A stretch of 64,000 nucleotides of DNA. Source: Batillaria attramentaria (taxonomy: Eukaryota > Mollusca > Gastropoda > Batillariidae). Positions 48,401 to 59,537 of the stretch are shown here, piece by piece. A model generated the notes under the pieces. It was not told the DNA's origin, ran no database searches, and saw only the letters and a program-made list of their open reading frames with translations. The stretch covers positions 77,001-141,000 of the forward strand of contig JACVVK020000392.1 of assembly GCA_018292915.2 (NCBI GenBank). Direction: 5' to 3'. Both the position numbers and the translations under genes were made by a program. Positions within the stretch are counted from its first letter, which is position 1, and every line of letters begins with the position of its first letter.

Positions 48401-51400
48401 CTGGAGGGAATTACGGAAGAAAAAGAAGCAGCAACATGCAAAATACTAGAACTAGAGGCCAAGCTTTCTCAGCTTACAGCGGCTTGAAGAGGCTGCTACA
48501 GATCTTCAAGAGAAACTTGAGGAGATGGCTGCTATCAGTGCCGAGAAAAAGAACATGGAAGAAGAAGTACAAGCGCTGTCTAGCGAAATAGAAACCCTGC
48601 AGACTTCACTGAAACAAGTTCAAGAAGAGAGAGAAGGACTCGCAAAGGAGATAGAATCTGTGAAGTCTTTGCTTGAACAGACAAAAGCTGAGAAGGACAA
48701 ACTGTCAGAAGAGCTTGAGTCCCAGAAGAGTGACCTGGAGCACGCACGGGAAGCTGCAGAGGAGATGAAGGCAGAGCTGACGTGGCAGACGCAGACTTCT
48801 GATGAGCTACACGCTAAGCTGGAGGATCTGGAGCAGCAGAAAGCAGAAAATTGAGGCTGATGCAGAGGAGCAGATCACCAAGCTGACGCAGGAATCGGAG
48901 GAGCTGATACAGGAGATCGAGAAGACCAACCAGCTCTTAGAGAGCTCGGAGCAGTGCCAGCGTGTCATGGAAGAAACCCTTGAGAACCATAAAAAGAACA
49001 ACGAGGCTCTGGAGCTCAGCAATGAGAAGCTTGCAGCTGAACGTGATGCCTTTGAGCTCAGGGAAGAGGCCGCCCAGAAGCAGAACCTGAAACTGAAGCA
49101 GCGGACTGAACAGCTGGAGAGTCGCGTCGCAGTGCTAGAACGTCAGCTCGAGAACGCGGAGCAAAGCAAGCAGCTGCTTGAGTCGGTATTGGAAGAAAAT
49201 GAAAACGGCGCAGCAGGTGGACCAGAAACTGTCTCAGGAACTGCAGGAATCCCAGGCTGAGGTGCTGGACCTGCAGGCCACTCTGTCCAAGCTCCAGCCC
49301 GCCCTGGAGAGACAGGAGGTGCAGGTCAACAAGCTGGCAGAGGCAAAGTCCAGCTGGAGGAAGAGAGAGACCAACTGAAGGAAACACTGGCAAAGCTAGA
49401 AGCAGAGAAGGAAAAGCTGTTGGCGGACGTTATGAACCGCATGAAGAAAGCAGAAACCTTAGAGAAAGAAGTTCTGTCCTTGAGAGGAGTTGTCGAAGTA
49501 AGCTTTTCCATCTTGTATCAGTTTGCTAATAATTTCTTGTAATTCTGAGTGCTGTCTTGATCAGTTGACTGGCAAGGAGAGATCTGTCCTGTGATAATGA
49601 AAGTGCTGACTTTACATCAACTGTGACAGTTTGAGCACGTAACTCAGCATAATTATATAATGCATTAGCATTAAAATGATGGGTTGCACTTTGAGGTGTT
49701 TTTTTTTTTTTTTTTAATTCACATCACATCATATCACTTTCAACCAAGTATTCAGAGTTCTGTTGTTTATTTAATCATGCAAGTAGTAAAAGGCAGTTTA
49801 ACGTGTAAGCTGATGGTCTCATTTCTTTACAAAACCAGTGGTCCTGAATGTTTCTTTTACGCCTGCACTGTGATGTTTCTGCTCTGCTACCAGGAGAAAG
49901 CAGCACTGCAGGAGAAGCTGGACAAATGCCTGAAGGAAGCAGTCACACTCAAGTCCCAGATGAAAGCCCTACAGCAGCAGGTGGAAGCTGACAGCACCAA
50001 AATGACACAGCTGGAGGAAGAAAGGGACCACATGCTGTCAGAAAAAGTGCGGCTGTCCGTTCACCTCAAGCAGCAGGAGGAGGACACCCGGCGCGAGCTG
50101 ACAGAGGAAAGAGAGCAGCTGCGCCAGGCATTGGAGGAGGTGCAGCAGCGAGCCAGCTTGGCGGAGAAGGAATCCTGCACACTGCGGGAAAAGGCATTGC
50201 AGCAGTCAGTCCAGATTGAAGAGCTGAAGAAGGATCTAGAGACCGCCAGGGCACAGGTCAGCAGCAGCGTCTCTTCTCAGGTGCGGTGCTGCAATTTTTG
50301 TTTCTTTGTTGTTGTTGCTTGTAATTCACCTAATTACTTTACTTACTTTACTGTAGCAGGCTAATTGCCCATCAGTAATTCGCGGCTGTCTTCGCAAGTA
50401 ACTTCTTCCTGCTGAGTGTACTCTGTTATCTGCGCAGGCTTTGGGACCTTAACTCTTTGACGACGGAGCGCAATTTCTGACACACGATTTCCTATAGGAA
50501 ATCGTGTGTCAGAAATTGCGCTTCGTCGTCAAAGAGTTAAACCAGTGTGATTCTCATAGTGTAGCTCTTAAGTGTTGTGTCTGCTCTTAAAGGTGTTTAG
50601 GGTGGGCATGACGTAGTTTTGGCCTACGTTTATTTTGAGAATGGCTCAAGAGAAGTGGAAAATGCGGATGAGTGAGCTATTCACAGAAACAGCTTATCGT
50701 AAAATTTCACCTATTTAGTATTTGACTCCATTTCTCACGTACGATTTAGTGTGAGGGTACTACTTAGGCCCTTGGCTCCACGTGGAGCATAGGCCATCGA
50801 CAACCCTTCGCCATCGCACTCTGTTCTGGGCTAGTCTTGCCACTCCAGTCCAGTTGGTCCCCTGCTTACATAGCTCTGCCTCAGTGTCCCGCCTCCAGCT
50901 GTTGCGAGGCCGGCCTCTCTTCCTTTTCCCCTGCGGGTTCCATGTCAGGGCTTGGCGTGTGGTGCTGGATGCTGGCTTCCTGAGGGTGTGTCCAATCCAG
51001 CCCCACTTCCTCCGCAGGATCTGCTTGGCCACTGGTTCCTGCCCCGCTCGCTCCCACAGCTCTTCATTCCGGATCTTCTCTGGCCATCGGATGTTGAAGA
51101 TGCGCCTCAGACAGGTGTTGAGAAATGTCTGGATCTTCGCATCTTCAGCTCCAACGTGAAGTCAGTTCTGCTCTACGGATGCGAAACATGGAGGACAACG
51201 AAGACGATGCAGCAGAAGATCCATGGGCAATCCTGCAGCTCATGTCTTGGTAGGTGCACTGGATCAGGGAGATGATCTTCCCGGGAACTCCATAGTGCCT
51301 TAGCAGCTTCCACAGGGCCTCTCTGTCTACACTGTCGAAGGCCTTCTCATAGTCTATGAAGTTGATGTAGAGGGGGGAGTTCCACTCCAGTGACTGCTCC

Positions 51401-54400
51401 ACAATGATGCGTAGGCTGGCAATCTGGTCAGCGCAGGACCTGTTCCTGCGAAAGCCTGCCTGCTGGTCTCGGAGCATGGGGTCGACTGCCTCTCTCATCC
51501 TCTCCAGTAGAATTCTGTTGAGAACCTTGCCTGGCACTGACAGGAGCATGATCCCTCGGTAGTTGCTGCAGTCCCTGAGGTCCCCTTTCTTTGGCAGCTT
51601 GATGACGATCCCTTCTTTCCACTGGGCTGGCACCTCTTCCTTCTCCCAGATCTTGCTGAACAGGCTGTGCAGCATGTTGACGGCTGTCTCTGTGTCTGCT
51701 TTAATGGCTTCTGCTGGTATCTCGTCCGGCCCTGCAGCTTTCCCATTTCTCAGTGTCATGATGGCTTTCCTGATCTCCGCCTTAGAGGGCTTGTCGCAGT
51801 TGATGGGTAGTTCTGTCTCAGCTGGTGGGATGTCTGGTGGTGTTTCAGGGATGGGGCGATTTAACAGCTCCCTGAAGTGTTCTGCCCATCGCTTCAGCTG
51901 TTTCTCAGTTGTTGTCAGTGGGTGCCCGTTCTTGTCCTTCACTGGTTTGTCTGTCTGCTGAAATTTGCCCGCGAGCTTCTTGGTCACCTGGTACAGGTCT
52001 TTTAGATTCCCTTGTCGGGCTGCTTCCTCTGCTTGACTGGCCAGGTTGTCGATGTAGTCCCTCTTGTCCTTCCTGGTGCTCCTCTTCACTTCTCTGTCAG
52101 CTGCTGTGTATTCCTCTTGTGCCTTTGCCTTAGCTCTTCTTGTTCGGCTCGTGTTCAGTGCAGTTTTCTTCTCTTTCCTAACTTCCAGCTTCTGGATGGT
52201 ATCAGCAGAGATCCATTCCTTATGTTGGGTCTTTCTCTTGCCAAGGACCTCTTCGCATGTGTCGTGCCAGAGTTTCTTGCTGTGTTCCCACTGTGTCTCG
52301 ATGTCCATTTCACTGTCTTCTATCAGGTCTTGCAGTGGCTGGAACCTGTTGGAAAGGCTGATCCGGAATGCTGCTTGTGTGTCTGTGTTCCTGAGAAGTC
52401 CAACGTTGTACCTGGTCCGTGTGCTGTTGGCGTTGGTGTGCCTCTTAAGCCGAAGTCTCAATGTTGTTGCAAGAAGGTGGTGGTCTGATGATACATCGGC
52501 ACCCCTCATCACGCGCACATCCCGCCACGATCTCCTGAACTTCCGGCTGATGCAGATGTGATCAATCTGGTTCTCCGTGACATGGTCCGGCGATCTCCAT
52601 GTGGCCTTGTGGATGCGCTTGTGTGGGAAGATGCTGCCTCCTATCACTAGCTGGTTCAGGGCACAAAAGTCTGCAAAGCGCTCGCCATTTTCATTCATCT
52701 GTCCCAGTCCGTGTGTTCCCATGGTGTCCTCATAGCCTGTGTTGTCTGATCCAATCTTGGCGTTGAAGTCTCCCATCAGTATGGTCATGTCCTTGGCTCC
52801 TCCTCTATCTATCACTGTCTGCAGTTGTTGGTAGAAGTCATCTTTTTTCTCCTCTTCCGCATCATTGGTGGGAGCGTAGCACTGGATGATGTTCAGCTTG
52901 ATGTCTTTTTTCTTCTGTGATGATGCGGGAGTTGACAGGTTCCCAGCCGATGAGTGCCCGCTGTGCCTCCGGTGCCAGCATCAGGGCCACGCCCTCAGTG
53001 TGGGGGGCTCCATCCTCTGTGTGTCCAGAGTACAGCAATTGCTCTCCCGATGAAAATCTCAGCTGTCCTGTCTGTAGCCACCTTGTCTCACTCAGTCCCA
53101 GTACTCCTATCTTGTAGTTCTTCATCTCTCTTGCTACTTGTATGGTCCTTCCTACTTCATACATTGTCCTGATGTTCCATGTGGCTACTCTCGTCGTTGT
53201 CCTGGGTGTTAGAAGGGGGGTCGGCCTTGCAGCTTCCTTTCGGCTTTCACTGCAATGCGTCATAGGTCTCCGGGATGGAGACCCTTCCTCGCCCAGGTGA
53301 ATGTCTCGGTTTGTTGCTGTCGATGCTTTTGTAACTTAGTGTTTTTTACAGGTAGGGCTGTTAACCCTACGCAAACCCGTTTAGCCTCTTGGAGAGGTGG
53401 TCCACATTCGTCTGACCTCTACCCTTCGACCTGTCCAGCTTGGGTGACCCTGCCAGGAGCATGTGCTCCTGCTGGCATAGTTCTCTGGGTCATTGAGGTA
53501 CACAAGCCACTACCCCACGACAAGGGTTGGACCATGTAGGGAGTGTGAGGGTAGGCTGCTGTTTATTGACACATCAAGTCAGTCCAGTCGATTCACTGAT
53601 TCAGTTTGATTTTCTGTTTCAGCCTGCACCTGGTGAAACGGTGCCAATGATTGATTTCAAGAAAATGGTGAGTGATACTTTGTAGCCACGTGCAAAAGAT
53701 GCACACCAATTTTAAAATAAAGGCACTACAGGCCACAGATGTGATTATTGTTATCTCATTTGTAATTGTGCAGGAGCACCCACACTTGCGGACATTCCGC
53801 TTCCTTGTATAGTTGTTTTGGACAATCATCTAACTCGTTGCTGTATTTTCTTGCAGAAATTTATGCTGAAGAACAAGATCCGTGATTTGAATGCTGAGCT
53901 GGACAAAGTGAAGGAGAGTGCCAGATGTAAAGACCAGTATATGAAGGTAAGTTAGTTAGTTAGTTATTTAGGGCTTAACGCCGATATGAAGGTAAACACT
54001 AGAACAAAACTGTCTTGTGTTTTCTGGAACAGTTCGAAACTTTCATTACTCTAAGTCGAAAACAGTTTTGCAGTCATTTGCAAAAACATACTGATATCTT
54101 GAATTTCAGGTTTCCAACACACAAAGCTTTACTGTCTTGTTATATTTTCCCTTTTGGGAAGGGGGTAGGGAGAATACTTGAAGTGGAATCTGTTGACCAA
54201 CATTGGTATGCCCTTCCGTATCAGAAGTGAATGTAAGGTTTGTGTCATTATTGTCATAGGAACGGAATGTCTTACAGTTGTAGATTTCATTTTTCATGTT
54301 TTCAAATTCAAATATCTTTATTATCCCAATTTGGGCAATTTGTTTTCAGAGGCGAAAAATAACAACAAAATTAATCTTGAAGCAGATACATATAAACCTC

Positions 54401-57400
54401 TCTCCCCACTCACAAGCACATACATGTATGCACACTCGCCACGCACACATGCATGCACCTGTTTCATCTGTCATTTAATAGCCTGAGCCGATGGGACAAA
54501 ACTGCGTCGAGGGACCATGAATTGTCTGCCAGAGGGCAAGTGCAAAGTGAATGGCGAGAGCGTGAATAGTGATACAATACATGCGTGTGTGCTTGTGTCC
54601 CCAGGAACTGATGCAGAAGCTTGAGGCCTATGAAGATCCAGAGAGTCCAGCCAACAAAGAGAGTGAGCATAGTTTTTTTTCTTCTTTTTTTCTGGTCATA
54701 ATTTATACAGTGCGTAATTATTCTTTTCATTTGAGTTTGACAACAGAACACGCCAGTCAAAAATCCATTGAGCCATGATTGATTGGTGGTAGGTTTAGGG
54801 ATAGCAGAGAATTTTTGGTTTTGTCATTTTGTATAGGTTTGTAATTAATTTGGTCTGTTTATGCCGCTTCCCTGAATTTATCACTCGTCAGCCGTGGTAC
54901 TAATATTAGTAATAAAGTGATCTGTATCTTAATAGTACTTATATTAGTGATTAGGGAAATGTTCAGTGATCATATGGGGGGGGGGGGGGGGGTGTTAGGG
55001 GAAGTGGGGCAGACAATATCGTGCAAATGCATACACATATCAGACTTGGTATAATGTGACCTTCCTTGTATGTGTGTTGCAGAGGAGATAGAGAACTTAA
55101 CCAACAGCCTGAAACGCAAAGACCTTGAACTGTCCTATATACAGTCCCAGCACAAGAAAGAACTGGAAGCACTCACTAAACAGTCAGTATTACAGATCCT
55201 CTTTCACCGGACATTTGTATACATGTTTGAGTTATCCCGTACATTTTACACTTCTGTCAGGCAGCACAAATCTACACTGGATGGTGTTTCCCTCGTATTT
55301 TAGTTTTTATTTCATTCCAATCTTCCCAGGAGTAATTCTTTGTGAAGCACGGTCTATGATTTACAGTGTTTACAGTGTTCCCAATTACACACAGGTGTGC
55401 ATATTTGTACCCCAGGAGTAATTCTTTGTGAAGCACGGTCTGTGATTTATACAGTGTTCCCAGTTACACACAGGTGTGCATATTTGTACCCCAGGAGTAA
55501 TTCTTTGTGAAGCACGGTCTGTGATTTATACAGTGTTCCCAATTACACACAGGTGTGCATATTTGTACCCCAGGAGTAATTCTTTGTGAAGCACGGTCTG
55601 TGATTTATACAGTGTTCCCAATTACACACAGGTGTGCATATTTGTACCCCAGGAGTAATTCTTTGTGAAGCACGGTCTGTGATTTATACAGTGTTCCCAA
55701 TTACACACAGGTGTGCATATTTGTACCCCAGGAGTAATTCTTTGTGAAGCACGGTCTGTGATTTATACAGTGTTCCCAATTACACACAGGTGTGCATATT
55801 TGTACCCCAGGAGTAATTCTTTGTGAAGCACGGTCTGTGATTTATACAGTGTTCCCAATTACACACAGGTGTGCATATTTGTACCCCAGGAGTAATTCTT
55901 TGTGAAGCACGGTCTGTGATTTATACAGTGTTCCCAATTACACACAGGTGTGCATATTTGTACCCCAGGAGTAATTCTTTGTGAAGCACGGTCTGTGATT
56001 TATACAGTGTTCCCAGTTACACACAGGTGTGGGTATTTGTACGTACAAAACTCTTAAATTGACGCCCAGATATGAAAACAGTGCGTCACAGCGGACGCAC
56101 GTTTTTGGTCTCTCATAATGCGCTATTTGGTAAGCGCGCAGGTTCCTCACCTTGCCGATTCGCTATGGCTGACATGCTACAATTTACATACATCTCACCT
56201 ACTTGAATGCTTTTGTAAACAACAATGGTTTTGACGTAAAGACTTTTTATACGTAAAACCAAAACTGCCAAAAGACCATGGCCCCCTTAAAATTTACAAA
56301 AGGGCCCTCAAAAATATGGAGAGAGGGACCCTCCAAATTTACAAAAGGACCCTCAAAAATATGGAGAGAGGGACCCTCCAAATTTACAAAAGGACCCTCA
56401 AAAATATGGAGAGAGGGACCCTCCAAATTTACAAAAGGACCCTCAAAAATATGGAGAGAGGGACCCTCCAAATTTACAAAAGGACCCTCAAAAATATGGA
56501 GAGAGGGACCCTCCAAATTTACAAAAGGACCCTCAAAAATATGGAGAGAGGGACCCTCCAAATTTACAAAAGGACCCTCAAAAATATGAAGAGAGGGACC
56601 CTCCAAATTTACAAAAGGACCCTCAAAAATATGAAGAGAGGGACCCTCCAAATTTGCAAAAGGACCCTCAAAAATATGGAGAGAGGGTCCCAAGGACCCT
56701 TGTAGTTTCGAATCACAGGGAACACTGTTATAAGGTTCACAAGATCTTCATTTGAACAGACTTGTGGTCCATCAAATGGCATTGTTGTTTTGAATAAATC
56801 TTATTGAAGAGACATGATACATAGACAGGCATTTCTGCCTTGCTCTCAAGAGAGAGAAATTTTCTTTTCCTTATGCAAATACTGTAAGTGTGATCGCGTC
56901 TTTCCTTTTGAGCCGCATCAATATTTTGTCTTCAGATTGAGCAACGCACAAGAGATGATCACATACAAGGAATCATCAATAGCAAAACTCAAGGGAGAGA
57001 TTCGCAGAATTCGGTCCGAGGAGGTCTCATGTAAGTTTACTGCATTGTTTGAGTCATATGAGTAACTTGTCTCCGCAGTTCTAACAGTGTTCCCCATAGA
57101 TCAAAGATCTCGGAGGCATGACTGTTTCTTCCTAAAACATTAAAAGGTTGCTTCATTCCTGGTCAGTGGATTTTATGCATGTTCTGCACAGCAGTGCATT
57201 AAGGGTAACGGACTAAAATTACATCTGCTCCTTGGTGGTGGGGGGGGGGGGGGGGGGGGGTTGGTGGAATGTGAGGGAAAAAAAACAGAAGGAAGAAAAT
57301 GTGTAAATACATCCCCAGTTAAAATAATGGAAGATAACAAAAAAACCCAAAACCAACTTTCAGTGATGGTAATCTATTGTCACTGGCAAAAGGGCCCAAG

Positions 57401-59052
57401 TGCCATGGATTGGCCAGATGCTTAGGCCCTTTCAACAAATGAAAGTAGCAGTACATCCTTTGCTTCACAGTCTTATCCCAAATGTAGTGAGCAAGTATCT
57501 GTCTCGGTATTCCACAGCAACTCACCAAAGATTTCTTCTTCTTCTTGTTAGTCTGTGCTCCACCAGCACCCAAACCACAACCTGCTGCCCAAGCCGCTCC
57601 GACCCAGTCCAGTTCCGGACAGGCAGCGGAGGAGCGTGTCATCAGCAGTCACAGCGGCATCATCGACCGCTACACTGTCACCCTGCTGGAGGCGGACAAG
57701 TACAAGCTGCAGAAAGAGCTGAGGAAGACCCAGGATCGCTTGAAAAAGACGGAGGCGGAGCTGCACCTCACCAAGGTCGCATTGTCCAAGGCCACGGGTG
57801 GCGGTGAAATGCCTACGCAGCCTCTGTCGAGTGTTTCGGAGGATTCCACCAAGTCTTGTGAAAAGCGCAGCTCAGCCATGAGGCAGGTTTCCCCGCGCAG
57901 CAGGGCCGACTCTGGGGAAACGAGACTTTCCATGGACTCGGTGCCTAGAGGCAGCCAGAGGCCACAGCTGTCCCCGCTAGGGTCACCAGTGGATGGGGTG
58001 GTGCCCAGTCAGTCTAATGGACAGAGTGGTGTGGAATCTCTTGGAGACAGCTCGTCTGTCTTTACCAACTCTGTGCCCATGGGAGGCAGCTCTGTGGATT
58101 GCAAGAGAGAGAGGTATATTTGTGTATGTTCCTTTGTGTGTGTGTGTGTGTGCCTCAAAATGTTTGTTTGAAAGTGTTTTAATACCCTGTCAAATTTCTG
58201 TTTTTACCTGCTGTTGTAATGGCGCCTGGGGCTTCTACTGAGGGACAGGCGTCACATTCAAAAGAATTTCATTCTTATTATCATTATAGTTCTTTACGAT
58301 ATTAAAAATGTTTTCAGAAATGGAGCTTGGTGACCAAACAGGTGAAATAAAGGGGAATTTCATGCTCAGACTATCTTCAAATTCAAAAGAATAATCTTAA
58401 AAACGCATGTCTGCTTGACGAATCAGAATGCATTTTTAGTCCTCTGTTTAGACACGCCAGAATTTTTGGGAAGAAGATAGCTTTGGACTGTGTAGTATAC
58501 AGACCCAACACAATTGTTTTCTGTGCAGACTTCAGCTTCCCAGTGCAAGTGATAAGGAGAATCTACCGCTGACCCCTGAAGCACTCACTTCGCCACCCCA
58601 CTCCGCTTCCAAACCAGGAAGCATTCCAGGTGCGTACATGCACACTCTTCTTGTATTACAATTTACGCGTTGCGTATAATTTATAAGGCAAACTACGTTT
58701 AAGATAAACATGTTTGAACAGCAAGACTGTGTCAAACCCCGTGCGTACCCATATTTTTGTAAATATTATTGAAGAGTATGCATTTTTTGGCTTTTGCAAG
58801 CAATATATTTCATTATAAGTAATCTGAGATACAAAGCAAGGTAGTGTGCTGTGGACAGTAGATGCAGTCACCAGTGTTTTCGTCTCCCTCTTTACACCAG
58901 ATGCTGGAGCAGAGGCAGAGAGCCCGCTGAACATCGAACCTGAATTTTGGAAGAAGCCGGTCATGCCACCCAGGCTACGAGCTCCTTACCGATCTCTCTC
59001 TAGTCGACCTTTGGGCTTGAAGCCCGCTGCTGGTGAATGCAAGCAACAGTGA
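33030..59052 (+). CDS. CENPE: CENP-E kinesin-7 motor, 25 exons seen
   Basis: A plus-end kinetochore kinesin for chromosome congression. Exons: 33030-33085, 33653-33747, 34228-34317, 34679-34797, 35164-35277, 35566-35650, 36015-36082, 36508-36564, 37570-37700, 39434-39553, 40794-40983, 41821-42154, 43480-43657, 45049-45186, 45598-46210, 46454-49497, 49894-50280, 53623-53667, 53857-53946, 54605-54662, 55083-55182, 56936-57030, 57552-58113, 58529-58629, 58901-59052. Motor motifs: P-loop GQSGSGKT, switch I NDRSSRSH, switch II DLAGSE. The exon 11 block TSSSLT-like VSSSLTDNP with RRETWC is typical of CENP-E just after the neck. Exons 13-22 are coiled coil; exon 23 is Ser/Pro-rich. Phases agree everywhere except exons 9, 15 and 16, which carry single-base frame breaks. 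The exon for the DSKLTR block is missing between 37700 and 39434. The tail is shorter than human CENP-E. Confidence 0.92.
33353..33595. mobile_element. CAGGGG/CCCCTG MITE with 6-bp target duplication
   Basis: CAGGGGTGATTTTC at the left and GACAATCACCCCTG at the right are inverted repeats. TGATTA occurs exactly at 33347-33352 and 33596-33601. Inside CENPE intron 1. No coding. Confidence 0.8.
37570..37700 (+). other. CENPE: CENPE exon 9 (switch II), two frame breaks
   Basis: The exon reads [12 protein letters not shown], then hits a TGA in frame. Dropping one A from GAAAAACTCC restores [15 protein letters not shown] second change near AAAGTCTG (one missing A) restores [17 protein letters not shown]. 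Two opposite one-base changes in A runs look like consensus indels. A poly-G run of about 20 bases follows at 37726-37746, also suspicious. Confidence 0.85.
37701..39433 (+). other. CENPE: Interval where one CENPE motor exon is absent
   Basis: All kinesins carry a block with YRDSKLTR, LGGNA and TLxFA between switch II and the neck. Exon 9 ends before it and exon 10 resumes at [12 protein letters not shown] find no such coding sequence on either strand here. Exon 9 leaves a split codon while exon 10 starts in phase 0, so direct splicing would break frame. The interval is largely filled by a LINE (37950-39105). Confidence 0.7.
37950..39105 (+). mobile_element. LINE (RTE/Jockey-like), 5'-truncated copy
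   Basis: It starts inside the reverse transcriptase at [20 protein letters not shown] and covers the catalytic FADD motif in [13 protein letters not shown], then [16 protein letters not shown] and the C-terminal [16 protein letters not shown]. The 3' end is GGGCCTAAGTAAGTAAGTAAG, an AAGT tail. Several frame changes make it non-functional. It is the same family as the minus-strand copy at 50760-53541. Confidence 0.9.
40144..40690 (-). mobile_element. SINE family B split by a nested MITE
   Basis: The SINE runs from GGGTGTTTGGGAGTCATACA to TTTTCCACCAC (40182), and continues at 40576 with CACCACGCATGGGTGATTTC to the reversed head TTTGGCTATTCCGGCTCCCC. The MITE at 40183-40575 separates the halves. 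Confidence 0.85.
40183..40575. mobile_element. CAG...CTG MITE nested in a SINE, 6-bp target duplication
   Basis: Left end CAGTTTCCATACAGG, right end CCTGTATGGACCCTG (inverted repeats). CACCAC is duplicated exactly at 40177-40182 and 40576-40581, and is a single site in intact SINE copies. The interior repeats TCATGGAA motifs. Related at its ends to 19564-19938. Confidence 0.85.
41109..41425 (-). mobile_element. SINE family A, partial
   Basis: Reverse copy: (TAA)n tail, GGCTCAAAGCGCCGCGAACT, then GTGCGAAGGGTCAGCTCAGC and the CCCGAATGAACGGTGCCAC segment that lies next to the tRNA-like head. CENPE intron 11. Confidence 0.85.
42379..42450. repeat. (GT)n microsatellite
   Basis: About 35 GT units in CENPE intron 12. 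Confidence 0.95.
42700..43470 (+). mobile_element. LINE 3' end with internal tandem repeats
   Basis: Reads as [20 protein letters not shown], the same C-terminus as 29105-29560, then a 68-bp unit (CCAGTAATTTCCTTAGCTGC) repeated four full times from 42924 to about 43208. It ends with a CCCTACAGATACCATATAAT / (ATT)n unit repeated three times (43300-43450). CENPE intron 12. Confidence 0.75.
43746..44062 (-). mobile_element. SINE family A, partial
   Basis: Reverse copy matching 41109-41425, ending at CCGAATGAACGGC. CENPE intron 13. Confidence 0.85.
44063..45048. other. CENPE intron 13 remainder
   Basis: T-rich patches at 44625-44790 and a (CATT)n run near 44850-44884. It holds a copied piece of exon 15 (see 44541-44592). 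Confidence 0.55.
44541..44592 (+). pseudogene. Duplicated fragment of CENPE exon 15 inside intron 13
   Basis: CAGAGGAGGCTGCCTCAGAA onwards matches exon 15 at about 45949-46001 (CAGAGGAGGCCGCCTCAGAA) with only a handful of substitutions over about 52 bp. It has no splice sites of its own that I can see. Confidence 0.8.
46454..49497 (+). other. CENPE: CENPE exon 16, giant coiled-coil exon with seven frame breaks
   Basis: A 3-kb exon whose coiled-coil heptads continue across frame changes near 46695, 47195, 48015, 48484, 48845, 49200 and 49345. In each case one frame ends within tens of bases of where the next, equally coiled-coil-like, frame begins. Joins such as EQQK to KIEADAEEQ and AEAK to VQLEEERDQ look natural after a one-base change. 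No splice sites mark these points. A 90-bp in-frame duplication ([18 protein letters not shown]) lies at 47413-47592. Confidence 0.85.
47413..47592 (+). repeat. 90-bp in-frame tandem duplication in CENPE exon 16
   Basis: Two copies of a 30-residue unit starting ELAALKQA and containing [10 protein letters not shown], beginning at 47413 and 47503, differing at a few positions. Confidence 0.9.
50449..50540. mobile_element. 92-bp near-perfect palindrome, piggyBac-like MITE (second copy)
   Basis: TTAACTCTTTGACGACG at the left, the same CCTATAGG centre as 16871-16964, and CGTCAAAGAGTTAA at the right. One arm mismatch (GGAGCGC against GCGCTTC). TTAA at both ends. CENPE intron 17. Confidence 0.87.
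50760..53541 (-). mobile_element. LINE (RTE/Jockey-like), with target duplication, internally deleted and inverted
   Basis: The direct repeat AGTGTGAGGGTA flanks it exactly at 50748-50759 and 53542-53553. The minus strand reads an AP endonuclease ([23 protein letters not shown]), then [10 protein letters not shown], then RT blocks FRNGK-like [16 protein letters not shown] and NYRGIMLLS to MSCRIAH near 51235. There the catalytic FADD part is missing, a piece at about 51135-51221 runs in the opposite direction ([20 protein letters not shown] on plus), and the normal C-terminus resumes to 50763. It cannot move on its own. It sits in CENPE intron 17. Confidence 0.9.
55326..56041. repeat. 79-bp minisatellite, 9 copies
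   Basis: Unit begins CCAGGAGTAATTCTTTGTGA and ends GCATATTTGTACC. Copies are almost identical, except the first, which is about 85 bp and has an extra TTTACAG. CENPE intron 21. Confidence 0.93.
56281..56690. repeat. 45-bp minisatellite, about 9 copies
   Basis: Unit AAATTTACAAAAGGACCCTC then AAAAATATGGAGAGAGGGAC then CCTCC. Because 45 is a multiple of three and no stop falls in several frames, long false ORFs appear on both strands. No splice sites tie it to CENPE. Intron 21. Confidence 0.92.
57241..57260. repeat. Poly-G run
   Basis: About 20 G in a row in CENPE intron 22. Similar G or C runs occur at 8023-8063, 37726-37746 and 54976-54992. Confidence 0.9.
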
Positions 59053-59496
59053 GGTCAGACGATGGACTGGATAAATTCGGGTGTGTCTGTGAGCGTGAAT
59101 GCGGCCAGCTGTAGCTTTGCATGCATGTTTAGGGTCCGTGGATCCTCGTGGTACTGACGTCAGGATAGGTCCTTGGATAATCAAAGAGTTCCTGACAGAA
59201 GTGAAAAAATGTGAACTGATTTTTGTGTGCCCCTCTGTCGACATTTGAATGTGTTAAATCAGAGAAATTTTTTCCTTGCCTTTCGTACATAACTTTTTAG
59301 TTACACATCTATTATATTGTAATATTTTTACCGATACTGCGACAGGATCTGGGAGACCTGGAACGCTTTACCTGTCACCATTAGGGACCTTCCCACGCTG
59401 ACTCAATATATATTTTAAGGCCCATTTGAAGACCTACCCCTTTAGGCAAGCTTTCGAGCTGTAGACCGACCACTGTTTCATCGGCACTCAGTGTGT

Positions 59497-59537
<41 letters not shown>

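Noticed and set aside
52012..52561. Plus-strand ORFs of 158-165 codons
   Set aside because: Antisense shadows of the LINE endonuclease/RT frame on the minus strand.
55326..56041. CRISPR-like regular repeat array
   Set aside because: The 79-bp units abut with no unique spacers, in an animal intron. It is a minisatellite.
56247..56705. Repetitive protein ORFs of 103-148 codons on both strands
   Set aside because: The 45-bp unit is a multiple of three with few stops, so several frames stay open by chance. No start context, splice site or neighbour supports coding.
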